Shown here one piece after another: positions 27,642-38,600 of a DNA stretch of 64,000 bases. Position numbers and translations under genes: made by a program. The stretch is taken from positions 5,155,001-5,219,000 of the forward strand of contig NZ_CP036533.1 in the NCBI RefSeq assembly GCF_024585265.1, in the 5' to 3' direction. The notes beneath the pieces were generated by a model. It did no database searches, was not told the origin of the DNA, and saw only the letters and a program-made list of their open reading frames with translations. The DNA is from Bradyrhizobium sp. WBAH42. Lineage in GTDB: Bacteria > Pseudomonadota > Alphaproteobacteria > Rhizobiales > Xanthobacteraceae. Position 1 is the first letter of the stretch; every line of letters starts with the position of its first letter.

Positions 27642-29963
27642 GTGCGTGGGGCCTCGAAAGACGTGAGCGACTTTCAATTCTCTTTGCGTGGCGACACGCG
27701 TCGTCGACAGAGTCAGGTGCTTTTCCTCGGGGCGGTCAGCACATTCTCTCTTGTCATTCCCTTCGCTTGCGTGGAGGCACAGACGCAAATTCCTGCGGTC
27801 ACCGTCGAGGCGCCGGCGCAGCGCACCCGTCCGGCGGCGATTGCGTCGTCGCGACGGGCTGCGGCGACGCGAACCGCACGCGCCAATCGTCGCGGCCCGG
27901 CGCAGCAGGCCGCGCCAACCCAGTCGGCCTCACCGAACGGTGCAACGGCCGAGCGCGCCAATGGTCCGGTACGCGGTTTCGTCGCGACGCGCAGCGGCAC
28001 CGCCACCAAGACCGATACGCCCTTGATCGAAACGCCGCAGTCGGTGTCCGTCGTCACTACCGACCAGGTCAGGAACCAGGGCGCGGTCTCGATCGGCGAG
28101 GCTCTGCGCTACACCGCGGGTGTCAGTGGCGACGTCAATGGTGGCTCGGACACCCGCTTCGGCGCTCTCCAGATTCGCGGCTTCGACACGACCATGTCCG
28201 GCCTCTACATCGACGGCCTGCGGATTCCCTCCAGCAACTACGTGCATTTCAACGGCCTCGATCCCTATGGCGCCGAGCGGCTCGAGGTGCTCAAGGGCCC
28301 GTCCTCCGCGATGTATGGCGGCAGCGGCACCGGCGGCATCCTCAACTACGTGACCAAGCTGCCGACCGCGCAGCAGTTCGGCGAGGTCTCGATCTCCGGC
28401 GGCAGCTTCAACCGCTATCAGGGTCAGTTCGACATGGGCGGCCCCGCCAACAAGGAAGGTACCGTGCTGTGGCGCCTGACCGGCGTGGTCCGGGACGGCG
28501 AAACTCAGGTCGACTTCACCAAAGACAACCGTGTCTTCATCGCGCCCGCAGTCACCTTCAAGCCGAGCGAGGACACGACCCTTACCGTGCTCGCCAACTA
28601 CCAGAAGGATCGGGCAGGGTGGGGCCTCCAGTTCCTGCCGGCCTCGGGCACGGTGTGGCCGAACAACGATCGCACCATCCCGGTGTCGTTCTTCGCAGGC
28701 GTGCCGAGCTTCGATGCGTTCAACACCGAGATCGCAACGATCGGCTACCAGCTCTCGCACGATTTCACCGATTACCTCACGTTCCGTCAGAACCTGCGCT
28801 ACGCCTATCAGCACAACGAGGAAAAGGTGTTTTACGGCGGCGGCTATGCCGACGAAGCCGCGGGCCAGCTCGCGCGCTATGGCAGCTACAGCAACTCCTA
28901 CATCAACTCCTTCGCGGTGGACAACCAGCTCCAGGGCAAGTTCACCACTGGCATTCTCAGTCATACCACCCTGGTCGGGCTCGACTATCGCAACACCACG
29001 TTCCGCGACACCGCCTTTGCCGTCACGACGTCGGCGCCGGAGATCAACGTCTTCAACCCGGTCTACAGCTACGACTGGGCTCTCGGCGGCATGTACGACA
29101 ACAAAGGCATCAAGCAGTCGCAGCTCGGCCTCTATGCGCAGGATCAGATCAAGCTCGGCCGGCTCTCGTTCCAGCTCAGCGGCCGCCAGGACTTCGTGAC
29201 GACGCAGCTCGACACCAATCTACCGCCGGTCGATACTTCCACCTCGAAGGACTCCTCGGCGTTCACCGGCCGCGCTGCATTGATGTACAATTTCGACAAC
29301 GGCATCGCTCCCTATTTCAGCTATTCCGAGTCGTTTCTGCCGCAGCTCGCGACCAGTCCGTCCGGACAGATGCTCGATCCCGAGACCGGCGTGCAGTACG
29401 AGGTGGGCGTCAAGTATCAACCGCTGGGCTGGAACGCGCTGTTCACCTTCGCCGCCTTCGACCTGACTCGTGACAACGTCGCTGTATACGTGCCTGCAAC
29501 CACCTTTTACGAACAGATCGGGCAGGTGAAATCGCGCGGCATCGAGCTCGAAGGCACGATGTCGCTCGCCGACGGCTGGAACCTGCGCGCCGCCTATGCC
29601 TATGTCGATGCCATGGTTACGCAGGATCCGGTCAATGTCGGCAAAGCGCCGGTCACCGTGCCGCTCAACCGCGCTTCGCTGTGGAGCGACTATACGCTGC
29701 AGTACGGGCCGCTCGCGGGCCTGCAATTCGGCGGCGGCATCCGCTATGTCGGCGCCACCTGGGGCGACGACGCCAACACCTTCAAGGTGGGCGCCTCGAC
29801 CGTGCTGGACGCGCTGCTGGCCTACACCCACGACAATTGGCGGCTGTCGCTGAACGTGACCAACCTGGCCGATACCCACTACGTCGCCGCGTGTTACAGC
29901 CTCTCGGGCTGCTTCTATGCCGAGGGACGCAAGGCGATCGGCAAGCTGACCTACCGCTGGTGA
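27642..29963 (+). CDS. TonB-dependent siderophore receptor
   Basis: 773 residues. The order is signal peptide, an Ala/Arg-rich spacer (about residues 50-105), plug domain opening TPLIETPQSVSVVT with later LEVLKGPSSAMYGGSGTGG, and a 22-strand beta-barrel ending in an aromatic residue (KLTYRW). The plug form is that of the hydroxamate/catecholate ferric-siderophore receptors (FhuA/FpvA branch). No STN signalling domain precedes the plug. The start is unsure: a GTG is used, and another in-frame GTG lies seven codons downstream (27663). It is followed by the PepSY gene, a common pairing in siderophore uptake loci. Confidence 0.9.
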   Translation: MRGASKDVSDFQFSLRGDTRRRQSQVLFLGAVSTFSLVIPFACVEAQTQIPAVTVEAPAQRTRPAAIASSRRAAATRTARANRRGPAQQAAPTQSASPNGATAERANGPVRGFVATRSGTATKTDTPLIETPQSVSVVTTDQVRNQGAVSIGEALRYTAGVSGDVNGGSDTRFGALQIRGFDTTMSGLYIDGLRIPSSNYVHFNGLDPYGAERLEVLKGPSSAMYGGSGTGGILNYVTKLPTAQQFGEVSISGGSFNRYQGQFDMGGPANKEGTVLWRLTGVVRDGETQVDFTKDNRVFIAPAVTFKPSEDTTLTVLANYQKDRAGWGLQFLPASGTVWPNNDRTIPVSFFAGVPSFDAFNTEIATIGYQLSHDFTDYLTFRQNLRYAYQHNEEKVFYGGGYADEAAGQLARYGSYSNSYINSFAVDNQLQGKFTTGILSHTTLVGLDYRNTTFRDTAFAVTTSAPEINVFNPVYSYDWALGGMYDNKGIKQSQLGLYAQDQIKLGRLSFQLSGRQDFVTTQLDTNLPPVDTSTSKDSSAFTGRAALMYNFDNGIAPYFSYSESFLPQLATSPSGQMLDPETGVQYEVGVKYQPLGWNALFTFAAFDLTRDNVAVYVPATTFYEQIGQVKSRGIELEGTMSLADGWNLRAAYAYVDAMVTQDPVNVGKAPVTVPLNRASLWSDYTLQYGPLAGLQFGGGIRYVGATWGDDANTFKVGASTVLDALLAYTHDNWRLSLNVTNLADTHYVAACYSLSGCFYAEGRKAIGKLTYRW

Positions 29964-30019
29964 AATCGAAGACGGTCCGGCACCAGGCGGCCGGACCCGC
30001 TGGATGAGAGTGGAAGACG

Positions 30020-31312
30020 ATGAGAGCGATATTCGGCAGGCTGCATCGCTGGGCGGGATTGCTCACGGCCGGATTCCTGTTCTTCTCCGGCATCACCGGC
30101 GCGATCATCTCCTGGGACCACGAGATCGACGACGTCCTGAACAGCCATCTGTTCGATGTCTCGACGAAGGGCCCGGCCATTCCCTCGCTCGAGCTCGCCA
30201 AGATGATCGAGCAGCGTGATCCCCGCGCGCGCGTCGTCTACCTCTTCATGACGCCGGAGCAGGGCCACTCGCTGTGGTTCTTCGTCATGCCGCGGATCGA
30301 TCCCGCGACGGGCAAGCGTTACCCGCTCGACTACAATCAGGTCTTCCTCGATCCCAACACCGGCGCGGAGCTTGGCCGGCGCTATTGGGGGGCGGTGTGG
30401 CCCGTCACGCGGGAAAACTTCGTCTCGTTTCTCTACAAGCTGCACTACACGATGCACATTCCGGAATTCTGGGGCAGCGACCGCTGGGGCATGCGCGTGC
30501 TCGGCATCATCGCCATCATCTGGACCATCGATTGCTTCGTCGGCTTCTACCTGACGCTGCCCTCGCGCCGGCGCGCCAAGGCGGCGCGGGCGCCCGAGGT
30601 CGCGCGCCAGCTCGAGCGCGGCTTCTGGGCGCGCTGGGCGCCGGCCTGGACCATCAAGACGTCGGGCAGCGCCTACCGGATCAATTTCGACATCCATCGC
30701 GCTTTCAGCCTGTGGACGTGGGGTGTGCTGTTCATCATCGCCTTCACGGCGTTCTCGCTGAACCTCTATTTTGAGGTGTTCTCGCCGCTGATGAAGATGG
30801 TGTCGAACTACACGCCGACGCCCTATGAGCAGCGGCCGTACCGCGATCTCGACGATCCCATCGAGCCCAAGGTCACCTTCGCCGACATCGCCGCGCGCGC
30901 CGCGGCCGACGGCAAGGCGCGCGGGTGGACGGTCCCGGTCGGGTCGATCAATTACGGCCCGGCCCATGGCGTCTATGCCGCCGCCTTCTTCCACCCCGGC
31001 GACGATCACGGCGCCGGCGGCGTCGGCCCGGCGCAGCTCTATTACGACAGCGAGGACGGCCGTCCCATCGGCGAGCGACTGCCCTGGGTCGGCACCGCTG
31101 CCGACATCTTCGTGCAGGCGCAGTTTCCGCTGCATTCGGGCCGCATCGTCGGATTGTTCGGGCGCATCCTGATCTCGGTGATGGGCCTTGTGGTCGCCGC
31201 ACTCTCGGTCACCGGCGTCGTGATCTGGTGGCGCAAGCGCCGCGCCCGGGTTCGCGTACGCGAGACCGCGGCCCTGCGGCTGAGCCGGCAGCAACTCACA
31301 CCGGCAGAGTAG
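30020..31312 (+). CDS. PepSY-associated membrane protein (iron-regulated, PiuB-like)
   Basis: 430 residues. The N-terminal helix starts with the family's LHRWAGLLTAGFLFFSGITG; further membrane helices are near residues 160-180, 230-255 and 385-405, with PepSY-type periplasmic domains between them. The conserved HR/LH residues suggest haem binding, and members of the family are proposed to reduce ferric siderophores at the inner membrane. It starts 57 bases after the receptor, so the two are likely one unit for siderophore-iron uptake and release. Confidence 0.88.
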   Translation: MRAIFGRLHRWAGLLTAGFLFFSGITGAIISWDHEIDDVLNSHLFDVSTKGPAIPSLELAKMIEQRDPRARVVYLFMTPEQGHSLWFFVMPRIDPATGKRYPLDYNQVFLDPNTGAELGRRYWGAVWPVTRENFVSFLYKLHYTMHIPEFWGSDRWGMRVLGIIAIIWTIDCFVGFYLTLPSRRRAKAARAPEVARQLERGFWARWAPAWTIKTSGSAYRINFDIHRAFSLWTWGVLFIIAFTAFSLNLYFEVFSPLMKMVSNYTPTPYEQRPYRDLDDPIEPKVTFADIAARAAADGKARGWTVPVGSINYGPAHGVYAAAFFHPGDDHGAGGVGPAQLYYDSEDGRPIGERLPWVGTAADIFVQAQFPLHSGRIVGLFGRILISVMGLVVAALSVTGVVIWWRKRRARVRVRETAALRLSRQQLTPAE

Positions 31313-31399
31313 GGCACCCGCGTTCCGCCAGCGGATGAACCTTCGCACTCGGCGTCGGCACAAAGATGGGAGATCGCTCTCCAGTCTTCCGGAATTGCA

Positions 31400-32227
31400 A
31401 TGAGATTGCCTGCCTTGCTCTGCCTGCTCGTCCTGGCCGCGCCTGCCCGTGCTGCCGCGCCAGAGCAGCACTATCTCGACCTGCGCGACCGCTACATCGC
31501 AAAATTTTCCAGCGCCAAGGAGAGCGACGAGATCTACAAGCAGCATGATGCGGCCCTGAAGGAGCTGGCCGGCGTGCTGCGCGGCCTGGTCGGTCCGGTC
31601 GCGATCAAGGGGCTCCCGGCCGAGGGCAAGTCCAACGTCGATACGCTGTTCAAGAGCGACATCGGCTTCGGCCATCTCGACGGGCTGAGCTTCGCTTCCG
31701 AAGGCGACAAGATGCAGGCCGTGGTGACCACGACCGGGCTGCTCAGGCATTGGCTGAGCGAGCATCGCGAGGACGGCATGCCGCTGGAGAGCGGCGCAGC
31801 GTTGAAATCCGACCGCTTCTATTATTATGCGATCCAGGACGCCGCCTTCGCGATCTATGCGGAGCTGCCGATCACCAAGCCGGCAAGGGCGAGCGCCGCA
31901 GCCGCTGTGCTCGGCGTGCGCGGCAATGGCGACCTCAAGGGTCCCCCGGACGAAATCGACGTCGTCGCGATCCAGGGCGACAAGGTCTATTTCCTCGCGG
32001 CAACGGAGGCCGTGAAGACCGCCCCGATCCCGGCCTGCGAGAAAGTCTGGAAGCAGATGATGGCAAAGCCCGTCGACAAGAAGGATCCGCGCGGCGAGAT
32101 GACCCGCGAAGACAAGGCGATGACCGCCTTCACTTCGTGCTTCGCCAAGGAAGCCCCGAGCCAGAGCTGGTATGCGGCCGCCGTCAAGAAGGCGCAGAGC
32201 CAGTTGGAGCGGCTGCCGCTTCCCTAG
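31400..32227 (+). CDS. Secreted protein of unknown function
   Basis: 275 residues. A clear signal peptide (LPALLCLLVLAAPARA) is cleaved near residue 19. The mature part is soluble, with no recognised domain. It contains two Cys (in PACEKVW and TSCFAKE) far apart towards the C-terminus that could form a disulphide. It begins 88 bases after the PepSY gene on the same strand and may belong to the same unit, but nothing in the protein points to iron. A periplasmic location is inferred. Confidence 0.65.
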   Translation: MRLPALLCLLVLAAPARAAAPEQHYLDLRDRYIAKFSSAKESDEIYKQHDAALKELAGVLRGLVGPVAIKGLPAEGKSNVDTLFKSDIGFGHLDGLSFASEGDKMQAVVTTTGLLRHWLSEHREDGMPLESGAALKSDRFYYYAIQDAAFAIYAELPITKPARASAAAAVLGVRGNGDLKGPPDEIDVVAIQGDKVYFLAATEAVKTAPIPACEKVWKQMMAKPVDKKDPRGEMTREDKAMTAFTSCFAKEAPSQSWYAAAVKKAQSQLERLPLP

Positions 32228-32492
32228 AACGCCAGCTCAAGATCCTCCACCTTGATACTCCGCCTTGGCCTGTGCCGGCGAGGCGGCCGACGCGCCGTCC
32301 GGCAAAGGGCAAGACATGAGATTTTTGAGCAAGTTAGACCGATAAGCGCCGTGTTCGGCGGATGCAATCCGCGAGCTTCCACTTGCGGGTTAGGCGAGAT
32401 ACTATGGCCTTTTGTCATACTTGCTGCATCCGGTCTGGCACCAGCTGGGGGACCGTTCTTGCGGTTCGTCAACGATTTGGCTGCGATTGACG

Positions 32493-35400
32493 ATGAGTAC
32501 GCAAACCCGCGATCCAAAAGGCGAACGTCATCGATTGACGGTGCTGTTCTCTGACCTTGTGGGGTCCACGGCCCTGGGCAGAGATGTCGAGTCCGAGCAC
32601 CTTTCCGAGCTCCTCAGCCAATTGCGGCAGATCTGGCATCGCGCGGTGGCCAAGCACGGCGGTCACATCATCAGAACACAGGGAGACGGTGCCCTCGCTA
32701 TTTTCGGCCATCCCCAGTCGGGCGAGGACGACGGTCGTCGTGCTGCGGAAGCAGCGCTCGATATTCACCAATGGGTCGGGCAGCTGCGTCACGATGGCGT
32801 GTCGCCGGCGCTGATGCCGCTGCGAATGCATTCGGGTATCCATGCCGGCACCGTGCTCCTGACCCAAGGCGACATCGAGTCCGGCCGGTATGACCTGATC
32901 GGCGATGTCGTAAACACGGCGGCGCACCTGTCGCGTCACGCCGGTCCGGATCAGATCCTCGCCAGCCTCGATGCCCTTGGGCCGCACGCCAACTTCTTCG
33001 AGCTCGGTGCCCACCTCCCATCGGGAGGGATTTCCGGAATGCCGCAGGCGAGGCTGGTGCTGAGACGAAGCACGGCGACCCGACGCTTCGAGGCAACCTC
33101 GCGCCGCGGCTTGACACCCTTCATCGGTCGCAACGAGGTATTCGGCTTCCTGACACGCTTTCTGAGCGAGGCACCTCTGCCCGCGCAACGCTGCACGGTC
33201 GTCGTGGGCGGCCCCGGCCTCGGCAAGACGCGTCTTCTGGAAGAAGTGCTGGAGCACGTCGGCACCGAGCGCTTCAGGCTGCTGCGGGGCAGCTGCGAGA
33301 GTTATGTCGGTGCCGAGGTTCTGCAACCGTTCCTGCAAATGCTGCGCTCCGCTCTCGGAATAGGCCCGGATGCTTCCATCGTTGAGGCCAAGGAGACCGC
33401 GCGCACGGCTCTGGAGCCATGGGCCGCCCAGCTCGGCCCGCATGCAGAATCGATCCTCGCTCTGGCGTCGGCCGGCGCCGATGCGCGCGGCGGCCGCATC
33501 ACCGTCGACGGCGTCGTCGGCGATCTCCTCGCGTTCTTCACCGGCCTGTCGGCGCAGGGCCCGCTGGTGCTGGTGATCGACGATTGGCAATGGTCCGACG
33601 ATGCAAGCCGCCAATTGCTCCAGGCCTTGCTGGAATTGCCCAACGGACCTCGTGTCATCCTCGCCAGCCGGCCACGCGAGGACGGCACCGAATGGATTTC
33701 AGGCGCGCCGCACCTGCTCCTCGAACCGTTTCAGGGGCCCGAAACCGACCTTGCCGTACGCCGCTGGGTGCCGCAGGCCGATCCATTCCTCGTCGCGCGC
33801 ATCCACGCCTACGCGGGCGGAGTGCCGTTGTTCATCGAAGAGCTCTGCCATTCCATCGCCGCCAACGATCCTGCTTCATTCGAAGCGCGCAGCAAACAGG
33901 GCTGGATCGCAACACTGGTCGCCTCGCGCCTGGCACGCCTGCCGTCCGATGAGGCGAAGGTGGTCCGCGCCGCGGCCGTCATCGGCAACACCGTGCCGCA
34001 CGGGTTGCTGGTTTCGGCCTGCGGCAGCGAACCCGACCCGGCCATCGTGCGGGCATTGGCCGATGCGGACTTTCTCTATGCCGATCCAGGGGGCGACGTC
34101 CTGCGCTTCAAGCACGGCATCACGCGCGACGCGGTCTACGACAGCATTGGCTTGCACGAGCGTCAGGCATTGCACAAGCGGATCGAAGCCACCTTGCTGG
34201 CGCGGTCCGAGCAGGCTGATCGCGAGGACGCGATGGAAGCTCTGGCCTATCATTCGCGCGGCGCAGGTCATTGGGAAAGCGCCGCCCGCTATGCCGAACG
34301 CGCCGGCGACAAGGCCATGGCTGCATTCGCGCTCGATCGTGCCAGTGCGCAGTACCAGGTCGCCATGCAAGCGCTGGATCGCGTGCCGGATCGCTCCCGC
34401 GAGCAATCGCTGCGCTGGTGCTTGCTGGCCAATAAGCTTGGTATGGCCAACATCTTCGACCCGCTGTCGCTGACCGACGATACGTCCGTGTTCGAACGCG
34501 CGGTTGCGATCGCGTCCTCCCTCGGCGAGACCGCCGCGATGGCGAGCGCCTATGAATGGCTCGGCTACATGTGCTACGGGTTCGGCCGCTTCCGGGACGC
34601 TGTGACACACACGCGGACGGCACTGGAATTGGCGCGCAAGCTCGGTGATCATCGCCTGATCGCCCAGATCGAAGCAACGCTCGGGCAAATTCTGGCCGCA
34701 AGCTGTCAGTACGACGAAGCCATCGCCCTGATCGACGCTGCCATTTCGACCAAGCAGCAGCGCACCCGGCGGCATGGCGCGATATCCTTCGGAGCGGCCT
34801 ACGCGCTGTCGTGCAAGGGCGGCATCCTCGCGGATCGCGGCGATTTCGACGGTGCCCACGCATGTTTCCGCGAAGCCATGGCCCTGGTCGAAGGCTCGAC
34901 CCATCCGGTCGTCAATTCCGTACGCAACTGGATTGCGGTCGCGCTGAACTGGCAGGGCCGCTGGCGCGAGGCGGAGCAGCTTGCCGTCGAAGGGGCGCGC
35001 ATCGCCGAGAACACCCGCAGTCTGCTGCTGCTGGCGGATTGCCGGGCCGCCTCGGGATTTGCCCGCTGGTCGGCGGCCGCCGACGCCGATGGCTTGCTGC
35101 AGCTGCGCAACGCCGCGGAATGGATGGAGCGGCGCAATTTTCAATTCTACACGTCGGTTCAATATAGCTGGCTCGTCGAGGCGGCGACGGCCGAAGGCGA
35201 CGTCGAGACGGCACGGCGATATGCCGCCCATATCCTGCGCCGCGCGCGCGAAGGCGAGCGGCTGGGCGAGGCGGCGGCGTGCCGCTCGCTGGCGAGGCTC
35301 GCAGCCCGGCGCCAGGATCTTAGCCTCAGCGAACGGTGGTTGCAGCGGGCCGAGGCCTCCGCAGGCTGGCGCGGTTCGCTGCGCGATGCGGCCCTGAACC

Positions 35401-35594
35401 TGGCCCTGCACGGCGAGCTTCTCGCGGGGCAGGGCCAGGGCGAGGCGGCCCGCCAGACCATTATTGAAGCCGCCGAGAAACTCAAGGCGATCGGCATGCA
35501 CTGGCATGCGGAGCAGGCGATCCGGCTCTTCATCGGCACACCCGTCGTCTACGCCAACGATCAACTCGGTCGTGCTCAGCCTTGTGCCGTCTAG
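32493..35594 (+). CDS. Class III nucleotide cyclase / AAA ATPase / TPR signalling protein
   Basis: 1033 residues. The N-terminal 190 residues form a class III cyclase domain: metal ligands Asp21 (LFSDLVGST) and Asp65 (TQGDGALAIFG), and the VNTAAHLSRH segment near 140-149. Next comes an AAA/STAND-type ATPase with Walker A GGPGLGKT (239-247) and Walker B LVLVIDDWQWSD near 365, then a long helical region of TPR type that fills the second half. Rhizobia carry many such cyclases; the ATPase and repeats probably sense a partner or ligand. The start is the ATG giving MSTQTRD directly before the catalytic domain. The 265 bases upstream hold nothing recognisable. Confidence 0.88.
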   Translation: MSTQTRDPKGERHRLTVLFSDLVGSTALGRDVESEHLSELLSQLRQIWHRAVAKHGGHIIRTQGDGALAIFGHPQSGEDDGRRAAEAALDIHQWVGQLRHDGVSPALMPLRMHSGIHAGTVLLTQGDIESGRYDLIGDVVNTAAHLSRHAGPDQILASLDALGPHANFFELGAHLPSGGISGMPQARLVLRRSTATRRFEATSRRGLTPFIGRNEVFGFLTRFLSEAPLPAQRCTVVVGGPGLGKTRLLEEVLEHVGTERFRLLRGSCESYVGAEVLQPFLQMLRSALGIGPDASIVEAKETARTALEPWAAQLGPHAESILALASAGADARGGRITVDGVVGDLLAFFTGLSAQGPLVLVIDDWQWSDDASRQLLQALLELPNGPRVILASRPREDGTEWISGAPHLLLEPFQGPETDLAVRRWVPQADPFLVARIHAYAGGVPLFIEELCHSIAANDPASFEARSKQGWIATLVASRLARLPSDEAKVVRAAAVIGNTVPHGLLVSACGSEPDPAIVRALADADFLYADPGGDVLRFKHGITRDAVYDSIGLHERQALHKRIEATLLARSEQADREDAMEALAYHSRGAGHWESAARYAERAGDKAMAAFALDRASAQYQVAMQALDRVPDRSREQSLRWCLLANKLGMANIFDPLSLTDDTSVFERAVAIASSLGETAAMASAYEWLGYMCYGFGRFRDAVTHTRTALELARKLGDHRLIAQIEATLGQILAASCQYDEAIALIDAAISTKQQRTRRHGAISFGAAYALSCKGGILADRGDFDGAHACFREAMALVEGSTHPVVNSVRNWIAVALNWQGRWREAEQLAVEGARIAENTRSLLLLADCRAASGFARWSAAADADGLLQLRNAAEWMERRNFQFYTSVQYSWLVEAATAEGDVETARRYAAHILRRAREGERLGEAAACRSLARLAARRQDLSLSERWLQRAEASAGWRGSLRDAALNLALHGELLAGQGQGEAARQTIIEAAEKLKAIGMHWHAEQAIRLFIGTPVVYANDQLGRAQPCAV

Positions 35595-35627
35595 TCGCTG
35601 CGCCGCCTGTCCTGAACGGCTCCAAAT

Positions 35628-38600
35628 TTAGCGCAGAGCTGGACTCGGCGGCGCGGGAACCCTTCCGTCCATCGTCAGGCTCATTGGAATGGGGCCGGCC
35701 CGCAAGGGTAGCGGCGTCTCCACCAATGCGCTGAAGAAACCCAGCATCACTGCCAATGCCGGATCTGCTCCGGGACATGAATGCGTGGGATGCCCCGCGA
35801 CCCTGCGGTTGCCGCCGAAGGCGTGATAGAGGTCCTGACGACCTTCGGCGAGATTTTGCTGGGTGGCGGAGACCGCGCCCGCGACGATGACGTCTCCCGG
35901 CCTGACCTCGACACCTCCGATGGTTTGCGAAACGACGGCTGTCCGCCAGATCAGTTCGGGCACCGCGCGAAGCTGCATCGCGGGGATGAAGTCGTCTCTC
36001 AGGCGGTTGAGGGCGTCCATGTAGTTCTTTGCCTCCGTGCCGGCATAGCGAGCGCGCAACGCCCACAGCGTTCCTTCGCGCAGCCATTCGTTCAATATCC
36101 TGCGCAGGTTGCCGTCGACGGTCGGAATGAAGCCCATCATGGCGCCGGCGATGGTACGAGCCACGAACGGAATGTCGCCGGTGCCTCGCGGCGAATTGTA
36201 AACCGCCTTCGTCACGGGTCCGCTCGTCGGCCCGAATTGCGTCAGGAAACTCTCCATGGCGCGGCGCGCAGCGTCGCCATGTGCCGCGCCGATCGCCTCC
36301 ACCGTCGTGTTCGGGTGGGGCTGGAAGATGTAGCGCGAAGGGGAGAGGAAATGGCCGGGATAACCGGGCGGCTCGCCTGGCTTCCAATCCCAGCGATAGC
36401 CGATGCGGCGGAAATGCCCCCCGTCTTCGCTCAACCCGAACCACGCTTCGCAGAAGGCGGCGAGCAGCGGATCCACCAATTCGTGCACGTCGACGGTCAG
36501 TTCCCAGCTCGCTTCGCCGTCGCTAGCGGCATAGTCAATCATCTGCTTGACCATGAAGCCCAGCACCTTCTGTGTGACTGTGCGCGCCAGCTCGAATGCG
36601 GCGGGTTGGTCAAGGGCCATGATCGCAGCGTTGCAGGCTGCGGATTCCTGCTCATAGACTTGGTCAGGCTGTCCGGCGTCGCGGCCAAGATAGAGGATGC
36701 CGAACGACCGCAGCATGCGGGGAAGGTAGCCGGTGATGGTCAGCTTGGTGTCGGAATCGGCAAAGACCCGGTAGACCATGTCGCGGTCGGCGACCAAGAC
36801 ACCGAAGGGCGTGCGGAGCGCGCCGCCGTGGCGCTCGCGGATCGCAGCCCAGATCGACGCGTTGACGAAATGCGAGGCCGAATCCGGATCTTCGAGCGCC
36901 GTCTTCCATGCGGCCATCGCCGCGGCTTCGCCCTGCCGGCCCTCGATCAGGCGTAGACGCGCGATCTCCTTTTCCCCCTGATCGACGCTCCACGTCACCG
37001 CCGGTTTGTGCCCCTGGCTCGCCGCCCATTGCTGAAGATCGGCAAGCGCCTTCTTGGATGGCGCGAAGAAATACGCTCCCCATTCCAGACGCACGAAGGG
37101 ACGGGGTTCGTCGTGGAGGCGGTCCGAGCCGTCCAGCGCCACGCGAATGGTTTGGCCTCCATGCTCGAAACGGAAATGTCGGAGCCGGCCAGGCTCGGCG
37201 AGGCCGAGGAAAGGATCGCTTACCCCCGAAGACGACCCCGAGCTGTTGCCGCCGGCCAGCCAGCTCTGCACCACCTCGAACTGCTCGCCGAGGCTGGCAT
37301 TGTAGGCCATGAAGACCAGGCCGCGTTCTGGTTGCGGAGCGGATCTGGCGGCTTGCGAGTCGACGGGCGGACCGTAGGACATGCCGCGCCTGACGATCCG
37401 TGGGGGCCTGGCGCCGGCATCCGCCTTGGTGATCGAGAGGCGCGGATTGGCGCGCCGTATGTGCGCGTGAAATGGGCACAGTTGGGCCTGCGGATCGGCG
37501 TCGTAGTTGAAGTCGTTGTAGCCTTTGTCAGGGGGCGGAGTAGGGGTCAGGGGTTGGCCGGCCTGGGGATGGCCCGTCGGCCAGCGTCCCATCATCTTGG
37601 CCATCAACATCTCGCGCGTCAGGGCAGGTGCGTCCGGTCCGGCCGTCTCGGTCGCCTGTCGCGTCGCGCGGCACAGGACGTCCTCCAGCTGCTCGACATC
37701 TTGTCGCAGCTTGCGCAGCGCCATGAAGCTGCCGTCGCGGAGCATTGCGTGAGCACGATTGGTCGCGTCGCCGAGCGGCGCGGTCTCGTCGGCGAGGTTG
37801 GGGTAGCCGCACAGAATCTCGCCAAGATGCACCCGATTGGAATAGACCTCGCCGGCCTCGCTCGCGTCCAGCACCGGGTTCGAACTGCCATCGGCGAAAC
37901 CAAAATGGTCCTTCATGTTCTCAGAGGACCCAACACGTTGCCGCTGCATCCACTGAATCGACAGCGGCCTGACGCCTGGATCCACCTCGACCAGGCGGTT
38001 CATTTCGGCCATCAACGGTTTTCTCGCGTCCGCCGCCGTCTGCGGGTCCTTGTTCGGGTCCTTGGTCAGCAGGCGAAGCTGAAGGACGGCATGGACGGAG
38101 CTCATGCTGATGCGCGGCGCCGGGGCGCCTTCGGGCAGGTCCGGCGCGTTGATCCCGAGCGCCCAGTTGCTGGCCGGAAGGCGCCATCGCTGGGGGTGAT
38201 TCCAGCGCACGTCGCCGAGCAGGCCGGCGCGTCTTTCCATGCCCTGCACAAACTCTTCCGGCAGTGTGCGCACCTCTTCGTCCGACAGGCCGGCCTGACG
38301 CAGCCCCTCGACCGTGAATGCGATGTTGGTGACGATCTGCCCCGGTGTCAGAACGTCGGCTGCGGACGTCACCTGTAGGACGTCGAGAAACGCCGCCAGC
38401 GCGGCCGGATTGGCGAACTGCAACAGCAGCAGGCAGCCGTGATCCGAAGCGGGGTAGGCGGAGAGAATCCCGCCTTGCACGTTGCAGCGATCCTGCAACG
38501 GCGATTGGGGCGGCAGGGCGAGCGGCAGCTTTTGTCGCACCGGCGCCACGTCGGGTGGGGTCATCAACCAGTGCAGCGCTTCTTCATAGCGCCGGCTGGC

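Noticed and set aside
35781..38378. Long plus-strand ORFs opposite the DyP-P450 gene
   Set aside because: Arg/Gly/Ala-rich shadow frames without any recognisable motif. The minus-strand protein has clear haem-binding motifs.
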